From positions 401,539-465,538 of the forward strand of contig NZ_JAGIYQ010000002.1 of NCBI RefSeq assembly GCF_017814275.1: DNA of 64,000 bases, written 5' to 3'. The translations under genes and the position numbers were made by a program. Shown piece by piece: positions 38,865 to 46,952 of the stretch; within the stretch, counting starts at the first letter, position 1, and each line of letters opens with the position of its first letter. The notes under the pieces are model-generated. The model had not been told where the DNA came from. It did no database searches and saw only the letters and a program-made list of their open reading frames with translations. Source of the DNA: Gottfriedia endophytica. Its GTDB lineage: Bacteria > Bacillota > Bacilli > Bacillales > Bacillaceae_G.

Positions 38865-38921
38865 GCCTAGGAAAAAGAAAAAACTGTCCAAATTTATGAA
38901 TTCACATAACTTGAACAGTTT
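38865..38921 (-). terminator. Terminator of glcK
   Basis: AAACTGTCCAA (38881-38891) pairs with TTGAACAGTTT (38911-38921), extended by an inner ATTTATG/CACATAA stem. Minus-strand exit runs into TTTTTTCTTTTTCC. Confidence 0.9.
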
Positions 38922-38978
38922 ATTAAATTATCACTGAAAAACAACTAAAATATTGAGGTTAAAAAAACAAAAAATGGT

Positions 38979-39956
38979 CTAGTTTACATCTTTTAAAACA
39001 AATTTTTTGACTAAATAAGCTGCACCCAATACTCCTGCATCATTACCTAATGTTGCAATAGATATATCTGTACTATTTCTAACAGGTGTGAAAGCGTATT
39101 GATTAAATTTCTCTCGTAAAGGATTTAATAACACCGAACCAGATTTCGATACTCCTCCACCAATTACAATTTTTTCAGGATTTAATGTATTTGCTACTGC
39201 AGAAATACCTAATGCAAGATATTTTGTTACTTCTTCAATAACTTCAAGAGCAACTTGATCGCCATTTGAGTAACATTCAAAAACTTCTTTTGCTGTTAGG
39301 TTATTATTTTCATAGTAGTATTTTAATTTTGTTTCAAGTTTCGAATTTTTTACTTTATCACGTGCAATTCGAGCTATTCCTGTAGCAGATGCTATTGTCT
39401 CCAAGCAACCTTCTTTTCCACAATTACAAGGGGAACCCTCTTCTGGTTTTACTGTAATATGGCCAATTTCCCCGCCAGCTCCACCTTTTCCATGTGCAAC
39501 CAGTCCATTTACGATGACTCCTCCACCAACTCCAGTGCCTAATGTAATCATGACAAGATCTTTCGCACCATTACCAGCACCTTTCCACATTTCACCAAGT
39601 GCAGCAACATTAGCGTCATTATCAACCACTACAGGTATCCCTGCTTCTTTTTCCAAGATTTCTTTTAAAGGGTAATTTTTCCATCCTAAGTTTACCGCTT
39701 CAAAAATTAGTCCATCTTCTAATCGAACTGGTCCAGGAGCACCTATACCGATTCCCACAATATTTTCTTTCGATCCATTCATACTATTTATTTTTTCAGT
39801 TATTGCATATGCTATACAAAGAGGAATTTTTTCTCCACTATTTGATGTGTCGGTAACTACTTCCCATTTTTCAATAAATTGGCCATCCACTGTCAATAAT
39901 GCCAGTTTAATTGTTGTACCTCCTAAATCAACCCCAACAATCATTTTTTTATTCAT
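38979..39956 (-). CDS. glcK: Glucokinase (ROK family)
   Basis: 325 aa. GVDLGGTTIKLALL is the phosphate loop, IGIGAPGPV and TLGTGVGGGVIV are sugar-site segments, and CNCGKEGCLE is the ROK zinc cluster. Phosphorylates glucose with ATP. ATG at 39956 has GAGGGGG 6 bases upstream. A cre-like box lies just upstream. Second gene after yqgQ but with a terminator between. Confidence 0.95.
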   Translation of the reverse strand: MNKKMIVGVDLGGTTIKLALLTVDGQFIEKWEVVTDTSNSGEKIPLCIAYAITEKINSMNGSKENIVGIGIGAPGPVRLEDGLIFEAVNLGWKNYPLKEILEKEAGIPVVVDNDANVAALGEMWKGAGNGAKDLVMITLGTGVGGGVIVNGLVAHGKGGAGGEIGHITVKPEEGSPCNCGKEGCLETIASATGIARIARDKVKNSKLETKLKYYYENNNLTAKEVFECYSNGDQVALEVIEEVTKYLALGISAVANTLNPEKIVIGGGVSKSGSVLLNPLREKFNQYAFTPVRNSTDISIATLGNDAGVLGAAYLVKKFVLKDVN

Positions 39957-39980
39957 ATGGTTCCCCCTCTTACCATTTAG

Positions 39981-39994
39981 TGAAAACGGTTGCA
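39981..39994. promoter_or_regulatory. Candidate cre (CcpA site) upstream of glcK
   Basis: TGAAAACGGTTGCA fits the catabolite-responsive element pattern TGWAANCGNTNNCA. It lies 25-38 bases upstream of the glcK start, where binding would block transcription. Confidence 0.45.
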
Positions 39995-40003
39995 CTATTA
40001 TTT

Positions 40004-40028
40004 AAGAAAAAAACGATTTAAAATCGTT
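40004..40028 (-). terminator. Terminator overlapping the yqgQ stop codon
   Basis: AACGATT (40012-40018), loop TAA, AATCGTT (40022-40028); on the minus strand TTTTTTTC follows. Confidence 0.75.
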
Positions 40029-40224
40029 CATTCTTTTCAATTTCACCAATTTCTCTTTTAATGACTAGTGCTGCAGATTGAAATTCAATTGGTGCAATTA
40101 CATTAGCTTGAAATAGCTCTCTTAATTCATCATGCATTAACATCAAATCTGCTTTACGATCACCAGTGTAAATAATCGTACCAAACTGCTTTAATAATTG
40201 CTGAACGTCATAAACTGTTTTCAT
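40018..40224 (-). CDS. yqgQ: YqgQ family protein (DUF910)
   Basis: 68 aa soluble protein beginning MKTVYDVQQLLKQFGTIIYT, the YqgQ/DUF910 family, small helical protein of unknown function that accompanies glcK in many Bacillales. Its stop lies in a terminator hairpin. Confidence 0.87.
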   Translation of the reverse strand: MKTVYDVQQLLKQFGTIIYTGDRKADLMLMHDELRELFQANVIAPIEFQSAALVIKREIGEIEKNERF

Positions 40225-40343
40225 TTCATCCCTACTTATTCATTTACCTAATATTACTATAAGTATAAGGTTGCTTAATTCTTCAGTCAATGACATTCAG
40301 CTTTAACTGTTTGACAACATTCTATTTCTTTATCGAAAACTTA

Positions 40344-41201
40344 TTACTTTTCCATTACTTCCTCTAATGCTAAATTATGCGTATATAAGTAAGTTGCATT
40401 TTTCTCTCCAACATATCGAATATGCCATGGTTCATAATCATAACCCGTTATATTAACTTTATCTTTTGGATAACGAATAATATAGCCAAATCGATGGGCA
40501 TTTTCCGCAAGCCACTTACCTTCTTTAGTGTCACCAAAACCTTGTTCTAGTTGATTTCCATACGCAACTGATGAAACGTCAATTGCTAGACCAGTTTGAT
40601 GCTCACTTGTACCAGGAATCGCACTGAATTTATTTGTCCAATCACTTCCTAATGATTTAATATATGAATTGTGTAATTGAACTTGTCGATCGAATGAACG
40701 AAAAGCTGAAACAGCAGTCAGTTGAATTCCATCTTTTGATGCCGATGAAAATAAATCTTCAAGAGCTAAAGCTGCTTCTTTTCTCATTTTAGTTTTATCT
40801 TTTACTCCACCATTTAAAGGTACATTAGGATAAACTAAGTCATTAGGTGTATATCCATCTGGTAATTTTCGAGTTTTATCCACATGTACTAGAATCGAAT
40901 CCGGATTAGTTACTTCATATAAGTCATTTCCAACCTTTTTCGCTGTATCCTTGTCACTAGGAAAAACAATATCATTATTTTGATTTTGATGGATTTTTTC
41001 TCCTGTCTTTGCTTTTGCTTCTGAACTGTTAAAAATGGTTTCTAGTTTACTTTTAAGTGACCCTTTTTTTGAATCTTGATTTGAATGGTTTGATGACTTG
41101 TCCACAAAAAGCATTGCACCTAGAATACAAAGCGCAAAGAGGCAAATAATTGAAAATGCCAGTAATTTACTTTGTTTCTGTTTTCTACGAAATTGACTCA
41201 T
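40344..41201 (-). CDS. D-alanyl-D-alanine carboxypeptidase, M15B/VanY type
   Basis: 285 aa. Basic start and one membrane anchor (14-33), then a low-complexity linker and a VanY-like zinc peptidase domain: RSFDRQVQLHNSY, the zinc motif SEHQTGLAIDVS and EPWHIRYVG. It would trim the terminal D-Ala from peptidoglycan stem peptides outside the membrane. No VanS/VanR or ligase genes are nearby, so a housekeeping role (YodJ-like) is more likely than vancomycin resistance. Confidence 0.87.
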   Translation of the reverse strand: MSQFRRKQKQSKLLAFSIICLFALCILGAMLFVDKSSNHSNQDSKKGSLKSKLETIFNSSEAKAKTGEKIHQNQNNDIVFPSDKDTAKKVGNDLYEVTNPDSILVHVDKTRKLPDGYTPNDLVYPNVPLNGGVKDKTKMRKEAALALEDLFSSASKDGIQLTAVSAFRSFDRQVQLHNSYIKSLGSDWTNKFSAIPGTSEHQTGLAIDVSSVAYGNQLEQGFGDTKEGKWLAENAHRFGYIIRYPKDKVNITGYDYEPWHIRYVGEKNATYLYTHNLALEEVMEK

Positions 41202-41236
41202 TGTTATTTCTCCTTACTTACGTATAAATCATGATG

Positions 41237-42451
41237 TTAATTAAATAGTAAACGATCAGCATTTATTGAATAACCAAAATAAAGTAATCCAATGGTAATA
41301 CCAATTGTCAGAACTAACATTCCAAACTGTTTTCGATAATTCTTTTGACGATTAAATGGAAGCTGAACAATACTTGCGGCTAAAAAACCACCAAGTAATC
41401 CGCCTAAGTGCCCACCATTATCAATACTAGAAATCGAAAATCCTAGAACTAAATTTAATAAAATTATTGGTAACATACTTTTTAACAACTGTTTTGAAAA
41501 AATATTATTCTTTTTTATTCCTAAAAACAAAAGTGCTCCCATGCATCCAAAAATAGCTCCTGAAGCACCAGCTGATAAGCTATTCGAAACCAAGAAACTT
41601 ACTACACTCCCTAAGAATCCTGAGAATAAATAGATGATTAAAAATCTTCCATGACCAAAAAGTTTTTCTGCATACTTCCCTATATAATGTAATGCATAAG
41701 TGTTCATTGCTAAATGAAGTAAACCTATATGAATAAAAATAGGAGTGAAGAAACGCCACCACTCACCTTGCATAATTGATGGGTTATATTTAGCACCAAA
41801 ACGAATTAGGTTATATGTATCTTGACTGCCACCTTGCAATTCCATTAATAAAAATACTAACACCTGAATTCCTATCAATATATAGGTAATAATTGGCTTT
41901 CTATCCTGAAGATTTTTTAACATCATATACTGTTGAAAACGTTCTTGTTCCTCTTCAACTGGGATCGGTCTAGAAAATTGAAAATCATTTTCAAGAAGTT
42001 TCTGTTCAAAAAGTGATCTTTCATGATTAGCCCATCCAAATATCTTTTGAAGTGTTTCCCCATTTTGAATATCGTCTTTTTTTAAGATATGAAGTTTTAA
42101 GTGTTGGTTGTTAATCATTTTATCTTTTTTTATTTCATTAAATACCTCGTCTACATTTCCAGCAATACCATCATTTGTAATATAAACTAAATGAAAGATT
42201 TCTTCATTAAAATCTCCAACGTCAGCATATTTATGTGATGTTTCTATGAAATACTCAATATCTTTTTCTAATGCAAGACTATTCCATAATGTATCTAGAA
42301 ATAGAACGCGATAGTGGGTTAGTTCCAAACCATTTTTACTTATAAATTGATACCAAGAATAGTCATGTGAACGAATTTTACTAATGTAATCTTTTTGCTG
42401 AAGCATTACAAATATTAATGCGTTATATGCTTTTTCTATAATAGAGCCCAA
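41237..42451 (-). CDS. gluP: Rhomboid intramembrane serine protease GluP (YqgP)
   Basis: 404 aa. Cytosolic N-terminal domain of about 175 aa, then six to seven transmembrane helices with the catalytic Ser in GASGAIFG and His in GGHLGGLLGG. The C-terminal TPR region of the B. subtilis protein (about 507 aa as I recall) is absent. TTG at 42451 has AGGAG 5 bases upstream. It cleaves membrane proteins within the bilayer. Confidence 0.88.
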   Translation of the reverse strand: MGSIIEKAYNALIFVMLQQKDYISKIRSHDYSWYQFISKNGLELTHYRVLFLDTLWNSLALEKDIEYFIETSHKYADVGDFNEEIFHLVYITNDGIAGNVDEVFNEIKKDKMINNQHLKLHILKKDDIQNGETLQKIFGWANHERSLFEQKLLENDFQFSRPIPVEEEQERFQQYMMLKNLQDRKPIITYILIGIQVLVFLLMELQGGSQDTYNLIRFGAKYNPSIMQGEWWRFFTPIFIHIGLLHLAMNTYALHYIGKYAEKLFGHGRFLIIYLFSGFLGSVVSFLVSNSLSAGASGAIFGCMGALLFLGIKKNNIFSKQLLKSMLPIILLNLVLGFSISSIDNGGHLGGLLGGFLAASIVQLPFNRQKNYRKQFGMLVLTIGITIGLLYFGYSINADRLLFN

Positions 42452-42524
42452 AAAGCTCCTCTCCTTATCTAACTTTTTCTTTTCATTATACCAGTGTTTT
42501 GTTTTTCTTTATACCAAAAAGAAT

Positions 42525-43067
42525 TTAATCATTAATCATTAGTGGAATATGAATATCATGTTGTTCATAAGGTAATTCGGAAGTCATTTGACATTGAAAA
42601 GCTAGTGAAAGAATGTCTTTATGATAATTCTCTAAATAACGGTCAAAATATCCCCCACCGTAACCAATTCGATTCCCTTCTTTTGTATAAGCAACTCCCG
42701 GTACAATAATCAAGTCAATGTCTTCTTTTACTATTTCTACACATTGATCTACTTTTGGTTCTAATATATCAAAATAACCTTTTTCTAAATCTGAAAAACT
42801 CGTTATTTTATAAAATTTCATTTCTTTTGTCTTATGTATACATTTAGGTACAACAATGGTTTTATCTTCATTCCATGCAGCCTGAATTAAAAATGCAGTG
42901 TTTACTTCATGTTCCATTGACATTGTTGTTGCGATGATCCTCGCTTTATTCCACACTTTTGTCTGAATTAACTTTTCAGTTATGATTTTTGATTTTGTAT
43001 TTCTTTCTTCAGTAGGAATCATTTTTAGTTTTTCAATCATAATAGATCTAATTTCTTTTTTATCCAT
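42525..43067 (-). CDS. yqgN: 5-formyltetrahydrofolate cyclo-ligase
   Basis: 180 aa. VPGVAYTKEGNRIGYGGGYF is the ATP and folate site signature of MTHFS. Converts 5-formyl-THF to 5,10-methenyl-THF with ATP. Placed between rpmG and gluP as in B. subtilis. Confidence 0.92.
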   Translation of the reverse strand: MDKKEIRSIMIEKLKMIPTEERNTKSKIITEKLIQTKVWNKARIIATTMSMEHEVNTAFLIQAAWNEDKTIVVPKCIHKTKEMKFYKITSFSDLEKGYFDILEPKVDQCVEIVKEDIDLIIVPGVAYTKEGNRIGYGGGYFDRYLENYHKDILSLAFQCQMTSELPYEQHDIHIPLMIND

Positions 43068-43097
43068 AAGAACACTCCCCCTTTAAGATAGGTCTGC

Positions 43098-43164
43098 TCG
43101 GTTTGTTCAACTTAACTTAAGTGAGCGTTAAAGCCTCCCCACTTTTGAAAATTTCCACTTTATC
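43098..43164 (+). repeat. Family B repeat, degenerate right part
   Basis: Contains GTTCAACTTAACTTAAGTGA, then AAAGCCTCCCCACTTTTG and TTTCCACTTTATC, matching the right half of the full family B copies with several changes. It lies about 50 bases before a full copy in the same orientation. Confidence 0.55.
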
Positions 43165-43214
43165 TTCTATATCATTAATAAATAATCTACTGAAATTAAC
43201 TTAATTTTACCCCT

Positions 43215-43362
43215 CATTAACGGGCAGTAAGAGTCATACCACAATATTGAGAGAGAGGCGAGGAAGATATATGGGGATAACTGCCCGTAAATGCCCGATC
43301 GGGTGGGCTAACACCATTAGTGGTGGATGAAGCCCCTCCACTGATGGAAGTTTCACTTTATC
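43215..43362 (+). repeat. Family B repeat, full copy B1
   Basis: 148 bp. Arms ACGGGCAGT and ACTGCCCGT form an outer stem around a purine-rich GAGAGAGAGGCGAGGAAG loop. CCCGATCGGG is a palindrome, GGGCT...AGCCC encloses CACCATTAGTGGTG, and the end GGAAGTTTCACTTTAT recurs in the other copies. No ORF. It fills most of the 330-base gap between rpmG and yqgN. Confidence 0.75.
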
Positions 43363-43370
43363 TTACGGTA

Positions 43371-43401
43371 TAAAAAAACAGTAGGAAAGTTCCTACTGTT
43401 T
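43371..43401 (-). terminator. Terminator overlapping the rpmG stop codon
   Basis: AAACAGTAGGAA (43376-43387) pairs with TTCCTACTGTTT (43390-43401); TTTTTTT on the minus-strand exit side. Confidence 0.88.
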
Positions 43402-43549
43402 ACTTTGTTTCGCGATGAAGCGTAACTTTTTTAAGTCTTGGGCAGTATTTTTTAAGCTCAAGACGGTCTGGGTTATTACGTTTATTTTTAGTTGAGATGT
43501 AGTTACGATCTCCGCATTCTGTACATGCTAAAGTAATGTTTACACGCAT
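43400..43549 (-). CDS. rpmG: Ribosomal protein L33 (RpmGA type)
   Basis: 49 aa, [20 protein letters not shown], with Cys9 and Cys12 and only one later Cys (KKYCPRLKK), so the zinc ribbon retains three of four ligands. ATG at 43549 follows GGAGGG. Large ribosomal subunit protein. Confidence 0.93.
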   Translation of the reverse strand: MRVNITLACTECGDRNYISTKNKRNNPDRLELKKYCPRLKKVTLHRETK

Positions 43550-43633
43550 TTGTTTTCCCTCCTGACATAATGACATAATCAGACCTATATATAATAACAT
43601 TCTTTCAGTAGAAATTCCACAGTTTTTATCAAA

Positions 43634-44620
43634 TCATATCAAATCTTTAACTAATTTTTTTCCATTGATACGATTCAGATGATCCTCTATCTTTAAAGTG
43701 AAATGATTAATAATAATATGATTGGAAATATGAGTATCTTTCTTTACCTTCATATCAGATGAAATAAATGCATAAGGACCAATTACACAATTTTCTTCAA
43801 TAGTAACATGATCTCCAATGATTATAGGTGGAATAAGTTTCACACTATTACTTATCTTGACTTCCACACCAATATAAATATTTGGCAACACTTCAGTTAC
43901 ATGTAACGGTAAACGAATTCTACCACTAATCCAATCAACTAATAATTCAACATATCTTTCTGGAGTTCCAAAATCGATCCAATAACCTGTTAAGTTGAAA
44001 TTTTGTATCGGTATCTCTAAAGATAAAAGCAAAGGAATTAACTGTTTACTAAAATCAATTTCTACTCCATCTGGAATCATCTCTATTAGTGATGGATCTA
44101 CTATATAAATCCCTGTATTAATTTTGGAACTCAATTTTTCCTTTTTTGAAGGCTTTTCTATAAATTTAATAACTTTTTCATTTTTACAGAAAACATTCCC
44201 AAACGATTCACAATCATTTTGGTCAACAGTACAAATTGTTAACAAACTTTCTAATTGTATGTGTTTTTCGATTGCATCGTTTAAATTACAATCAAAAATT
44301 AAATCTCCACTGACGATTAAAAACGTTTCTTTTAATAATGGTTTAGATAAACTCAAACACCCAGCTGTACCTAAACGATCTTTTTCAACGATATACTGAA
44401 TAGAAACCCCTAACTCTTCTCCATCTTTTAGAATTTCTTGAATCATATCGTTTAAATAATGGATCTGTAAAATAAATTCTGTAAATCCCAGCCTTTTTAA
44501 ATGAAGAATGGTATGTACAAGAGCAGGCTTATTAATAATTGGAAGAATCGGTTTTGGACAAGTAGCAGTCAACGGAAGTAACCTCTCCCCAGTACCGCCT
44601 GCTAATATAACGACTTTCAT
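43634..44620 (-). CDS. Sugar-phosphate nucleotidyltransferase with beta-helix tail
   Basis: 328 aa. GT-A nucleotidyltransferase domain with LAGGTGERLLPLT and KPILPIINKPAL, then GDLIFD and IEKPSKK, followed by a short left-handed beta-helix (VTEVLPNIYIGVEVKIS onwards). Related to GDP-mannose or glucose-1-phosphate NTP transferases; sugar and nucleotide not determinable. Its position between rpmG and phoU, flanked by family B repeats, is not in the B. subtilis order as I recall it. It could supply precursors for the 4-16 kb polysaccharide locus. Confidence 0.82.
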   Translation of the reverse strand: MKVVILAGGTGERLLPLTATCPKPILPIINKPALVHTILHLKRLGFTEFILQIHYLNDMIQEILKDGEELGVSIQYIVEKDRLGTAGCLSLSKPLLKETFLIVSGDLIFDCNLNDAIEKHIQLESLLTICTVDQNDCESFGNVFCKNEKVIKFIEKPSKKEKLSSKINTGIYIVDPSLIEMIPDGVEIDFSKQLIPLLLSLEIPIQNFNLTGYWIDFGTPERYVELLVDWISGRIRLPLHVTEVLPNIYIGVEVKISNSVKLIPPIIIGDHVTIEENCVIGPYAFISSDMKVKKDTHISNHIIINHFTLKIEDHLNRINGKKLVKDLI

Positions 44621-44681
44621 TTCAATCCCCCTATGTACTTATACTTCTACACTCATATGCAAGCTTTTCTTTTGTTATGCT

Positions 44682-44708
44682 AAAAAAGCCCGTATAATAA
44701 ACGGGCTT
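44682..44708 (-). terminator. Terminator downstream of phoU
   Basis: AAGCCCGT (44686-44693) pairs with ACGGGCTT (44701-44708); minus-strand exit TTTTTTAGC. Confidence 0.82.
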
Positions 44709-44724
44709 CATACTATTCAACCTG

Positions 44725-44864
44725 CATTAACGGACAGCAAGACCTTCACATCATCAATGAGAAAGAAGCGAAGTAGTTGGGGGAGAACTGCCCGTTAATA
44801 CTCAATTGTTATAACTAACATTAGTAAGGGGATGGAGCCCCATAAACTTATGGAAGTTTTAGTC
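44725..44864 (+). repeat. Family B repeat, full copy B2
   Basis: 140 bp starting CATTAACGGACAG and containing AACTGCCCGTTAA, then AACTAACATTAGTAAGGGGA and the stems GGGGATGGAGCCCC and CCATAAACTTATGG, ending GGAAGTTTTAGTC at the phoU stop codon. Same orientation as B1, 1.5 kb apart. Confidence 0.72.
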
Positions 44865-45517
44865 TATTGATTTAAAAACATGTGTTTCCCTTTAACTAAG
44901 TAATAAATATTTTCCGAGATATTTGTTGCATAATCAGCAATACGTTCTAAATATCTACAAATAAATGCTAACTGTGTTACAGATGAAACTTTTTCTTGAG
45001 AATCAACTAATCTAGACATTAATGTTTGTACAGTTTCACCATATAATTCATCTACTTTATCGTCTAGTTCCGCAATTTCTCTTGCAGCCTTTAAATCTTC
45101 ATTTTGATATGCTTCTAGTGCTCTTGAAAGCATTTCAATTCCTAAAGTATGCATCATATTAATATTCTCAATTGGTACTTCAATTTCTCTTGTACGAATT
45201 CGAATAAATGATTTTGCAATATTTACTGCGTAATCTGCAACACGTTCTAAATCATGCGCAATTTTAAGTGCAGTTAAATTACGTCTTAAATCAACAGCAA
45301 CTGGTTGCTGACGAGTTATGATTACTACAATTAGTTCATCTATTTCTTCTTCAAGCTTATTAATGCGTTGGTCTTCTTCAATAACTTCTAGAGCTAACTC
45401 AATATTTTCGGTATTGAATGCTTCCATGCTTTTTAGAACAGCACTTTTCGTTTTTTCTCCTAATTCTAAAATCATTTTCTGTAATGTTTGCAAATCTGCT
45501 TCAAATTGTGGTCTCAT
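44864..45517 (-). CDS. phoU: Phosphate-signalling protein PhoU
   Basis: 217 aa with two homologous three-helix PhoU domains; LERVADYAVNIAK and LERIADYATNISEN are the paired metal-binding signatures. It links Pst transport to PhoR/PhoP signalling. Twenty-six bases after pstB. The stop codon lies at the edge of repeat B2. Confidence 0.94.
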   Translation of the reverse strand: MRPQFEADLQTLQKMILELGEKTKSAVLKSMEAFNTENIELALEVIEEDQRINKLEEEIDELIVVIITRQQPVAVDLRRNLTALKIAHDLERVADYAVNIAKSFIRIRTREIEVPIENINMMHTLGIEMLSRALEAYQNEDLKAAREIAELDDKVDELYGETVQTLMSRLVDSQEKVSSVTQLAFICRYLERIADYATNISENIYYLVKGKHMFLNQ

Positions 45518-45543
45518 TATTCATCCTACCCCGCTTTATCCGA

Positions 45544-46365
45544 TCAACCAAATCGACCAGTAATATAATCTTCTGTACGCTTATCTTTTGGTGTAGAAAA
45601 TAGTTTCGTTGTTTCAGTATATTCAACAACTTCACCACTTAAGAAAAATGCCGTTCTATCTGAAACACGAGCAGCCTGCTGCATGTTGTGAGTAACAATA
45701 ATAATACTAAAATCTTTTTTCATTTCATGAATTAACTCTTCTACCTTTAATGTTGAAATAGGATCCAATGCTGATGTTGGCTCATCCATTAAGATGACAT
45801 CTGGTTCGATTGCTAAACAACGTGCAATACATAGTCGTTGCTGCTGTCCACCAGAAAGTCCAAATGCATTTTCATGAAGACGATCCTTTACCTCATCCCA
45901 AATAGCTGCTCCGCGCAAGCTTTTTTCAACAATTTCATTAAGTACTTTTTTATCTTTAATCCCATGGATTTTAGGGCCATAAGCAACATTTTCCCAAATA
46001 GATTTTGGAAATACATTTGCTTTTTGGAATACCATCCCTACTCGAGTTCTTAATTCCTCTACTGCATACCCTTTATCAAAAATATTTTGTTCTCGATATA
46101 AAATCTTACCTTCAGTACGAACGATTGGAACTAATTCAACCATACGATTCAATGTTTTTAAGTAAGTAGATTTTCCGCATCCACTTGGACCAATAATTGC
46201 AGTCACTTCATTTTCATAAATACTTAAATTAATATCCTTTAAAGCTTTATCTTGCCCGTACCATAAATTTAAATTTTGCGTATCATAGACAATTGATTTT
46301 TTATTCATTTCTTCTTCTCTATTTTCTTTTGTACTTGGTCTTTCTTTTACTGAAACTGTGGTCAT
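45544..46365 (-). CDS. pstB: Phosphate ABC transporter ATP-binding protein PstB
   Basis: 273 aa. Walker [11 protein letters not shown]-loop [12 protein letters not shown] signature LSGGQQQRL, Walker [13 protein letters not shown]. PstB-type [15 protein letters not shown] at the start of the domain. ATG at 46365 has AAAGGGG 8 bases upstream; the longer frame to 46425 has none. No pstS, pstC or pstA lies next to it; a Pho box and repeat A6 occupy the upstream gap. Confidence 0.92.
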   Translation of the reverse strand: MTTVSVKERPSTKENREEEMNKKSIVYDTQNLNLWYGQDKALKDINLSIYENEVTAIIGPSGCGKSTYLKTLNRMVELVPIVRTEGKILYREQNIFDKGYAVEELRTRVGMVFQKANVFPKSIWENVAYGPKIHGIKDKKVLNEIVEKSLRGAAIWDEVKDRLHENAFGLSGGQQQRLCIARCLAIEPDVILMDEPTSALDPISTLKVEELIHEMKKDFSIIIVTHNMQQAARVSDRTAFFLSGEVVEYTETTKLFSTPKDKRTEDYITGRFG

Positions 46366-46502
46366 CTTAATATCCCCTTTCATCCAAAAGGTCACACAAC
46401 GATCCTTATTGAAATTCTTTGTCAAACTGTTAATTGTTATACTATTAATTTTTTGAAGTTTCTTTTTACATTTTTAATACTACTCGCTTACTATTAAAAG
46501 CG

Positions 46503-46530
46503 TTTTAACTATATGTAAAGTTAATGTAAA
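46503..46530 (-). promoter_or_regulatory. Pho box (PhoP binding site) upstream of pstB
   Basis: On the minus strand TTTACA-N5-TTTACA-N5-TTAAAA, three direct repeats spaced 11 bases, matching the PhoP TTHACA pattern. It lies 138-165 bases upstream of the pstB start and points to phosphate-starvation control. Confidence 0.65.
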
Positions 46531-46615
46531 TATCGAATGAATTTTTTAATAATTAGCACTCTTAAATAAACATTGTTGATATTCACAAAAAACTTTAAAC
46601 AATTTCTTAAAAAAA

Positions 46616-46848
46616 GACTGTTTTTCACATACAATGTTGCTATTTTAGAATGCGTTAGTTGATTACAACTCCAGGTTGCTCCCTTACCGTGGGTGTTACG
46701 GTTACTGCCTTTTCCTTGTTCCCTATTCCCTGCCCCTGTTTCCTGTTCTCTGTCCCGCTATTCCCACAGGAGTCTCGCACCTTCCGCTGTAATCAACTTC
46801 TGTCTTTAAAGTTCCAAATCTCAAATGCAACAGTATTTTAGAAAAGAT
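46616..46848 (+). repeat. Family A repeat, copy A6 (expanded low-complexity centre)
   Basis: 233 bp. Left end GACTGTTTTTC, right end TATTTTAGAAAAGATC. The left core half is replaced by a run of TTCCTTG, TTCCCTA, TTCCCTG, TTTCCTG units. The right core CCCACAGGAGTCTCGCACCT is intact. Short ORFs here are not genes. Confidence 0.82.
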
Positions 46849-46901
46849 CCCCAAATAAAACAAATTATTTAGAAAAAAACTATCAAACATAGCCAAATAA
46901 A

Positions 46902-46945
46902 AAAATGGTAATTACAGGCCATTAAAGACTTGTAATTACCATTTT
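46902..46945 (-). terminator. Terminator of pbpA
   Basis: AAAATGGTAATTACA (46902-46916) and TGTAATTACCATTTT (46931-46945) form a perfect 15-bp stem. Confidence 0.92.
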
Positions 46946-46952
46946 TAATTAA

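Noticed and set aside
40344..41201. Vancomycin-resistance VanY
   Set aside because: No VanR/S, VanH, ligase or VanX genes nearby; the protein fits a housekeeping M15 carboxypeptidase.
43300..43362. GGTGG in family B copy B1 as a T-box sequence
   Set aside because: No AGGGTGGNACCGCG motif, specifier stem or terminator, and no aminoacyl-tRNA gene follows.
46659..46841. A 60-codon ORF inside repeat A6
   Set aside because: It is made of the repeat's palindromes and low-complexity run and is not conserved between copies.
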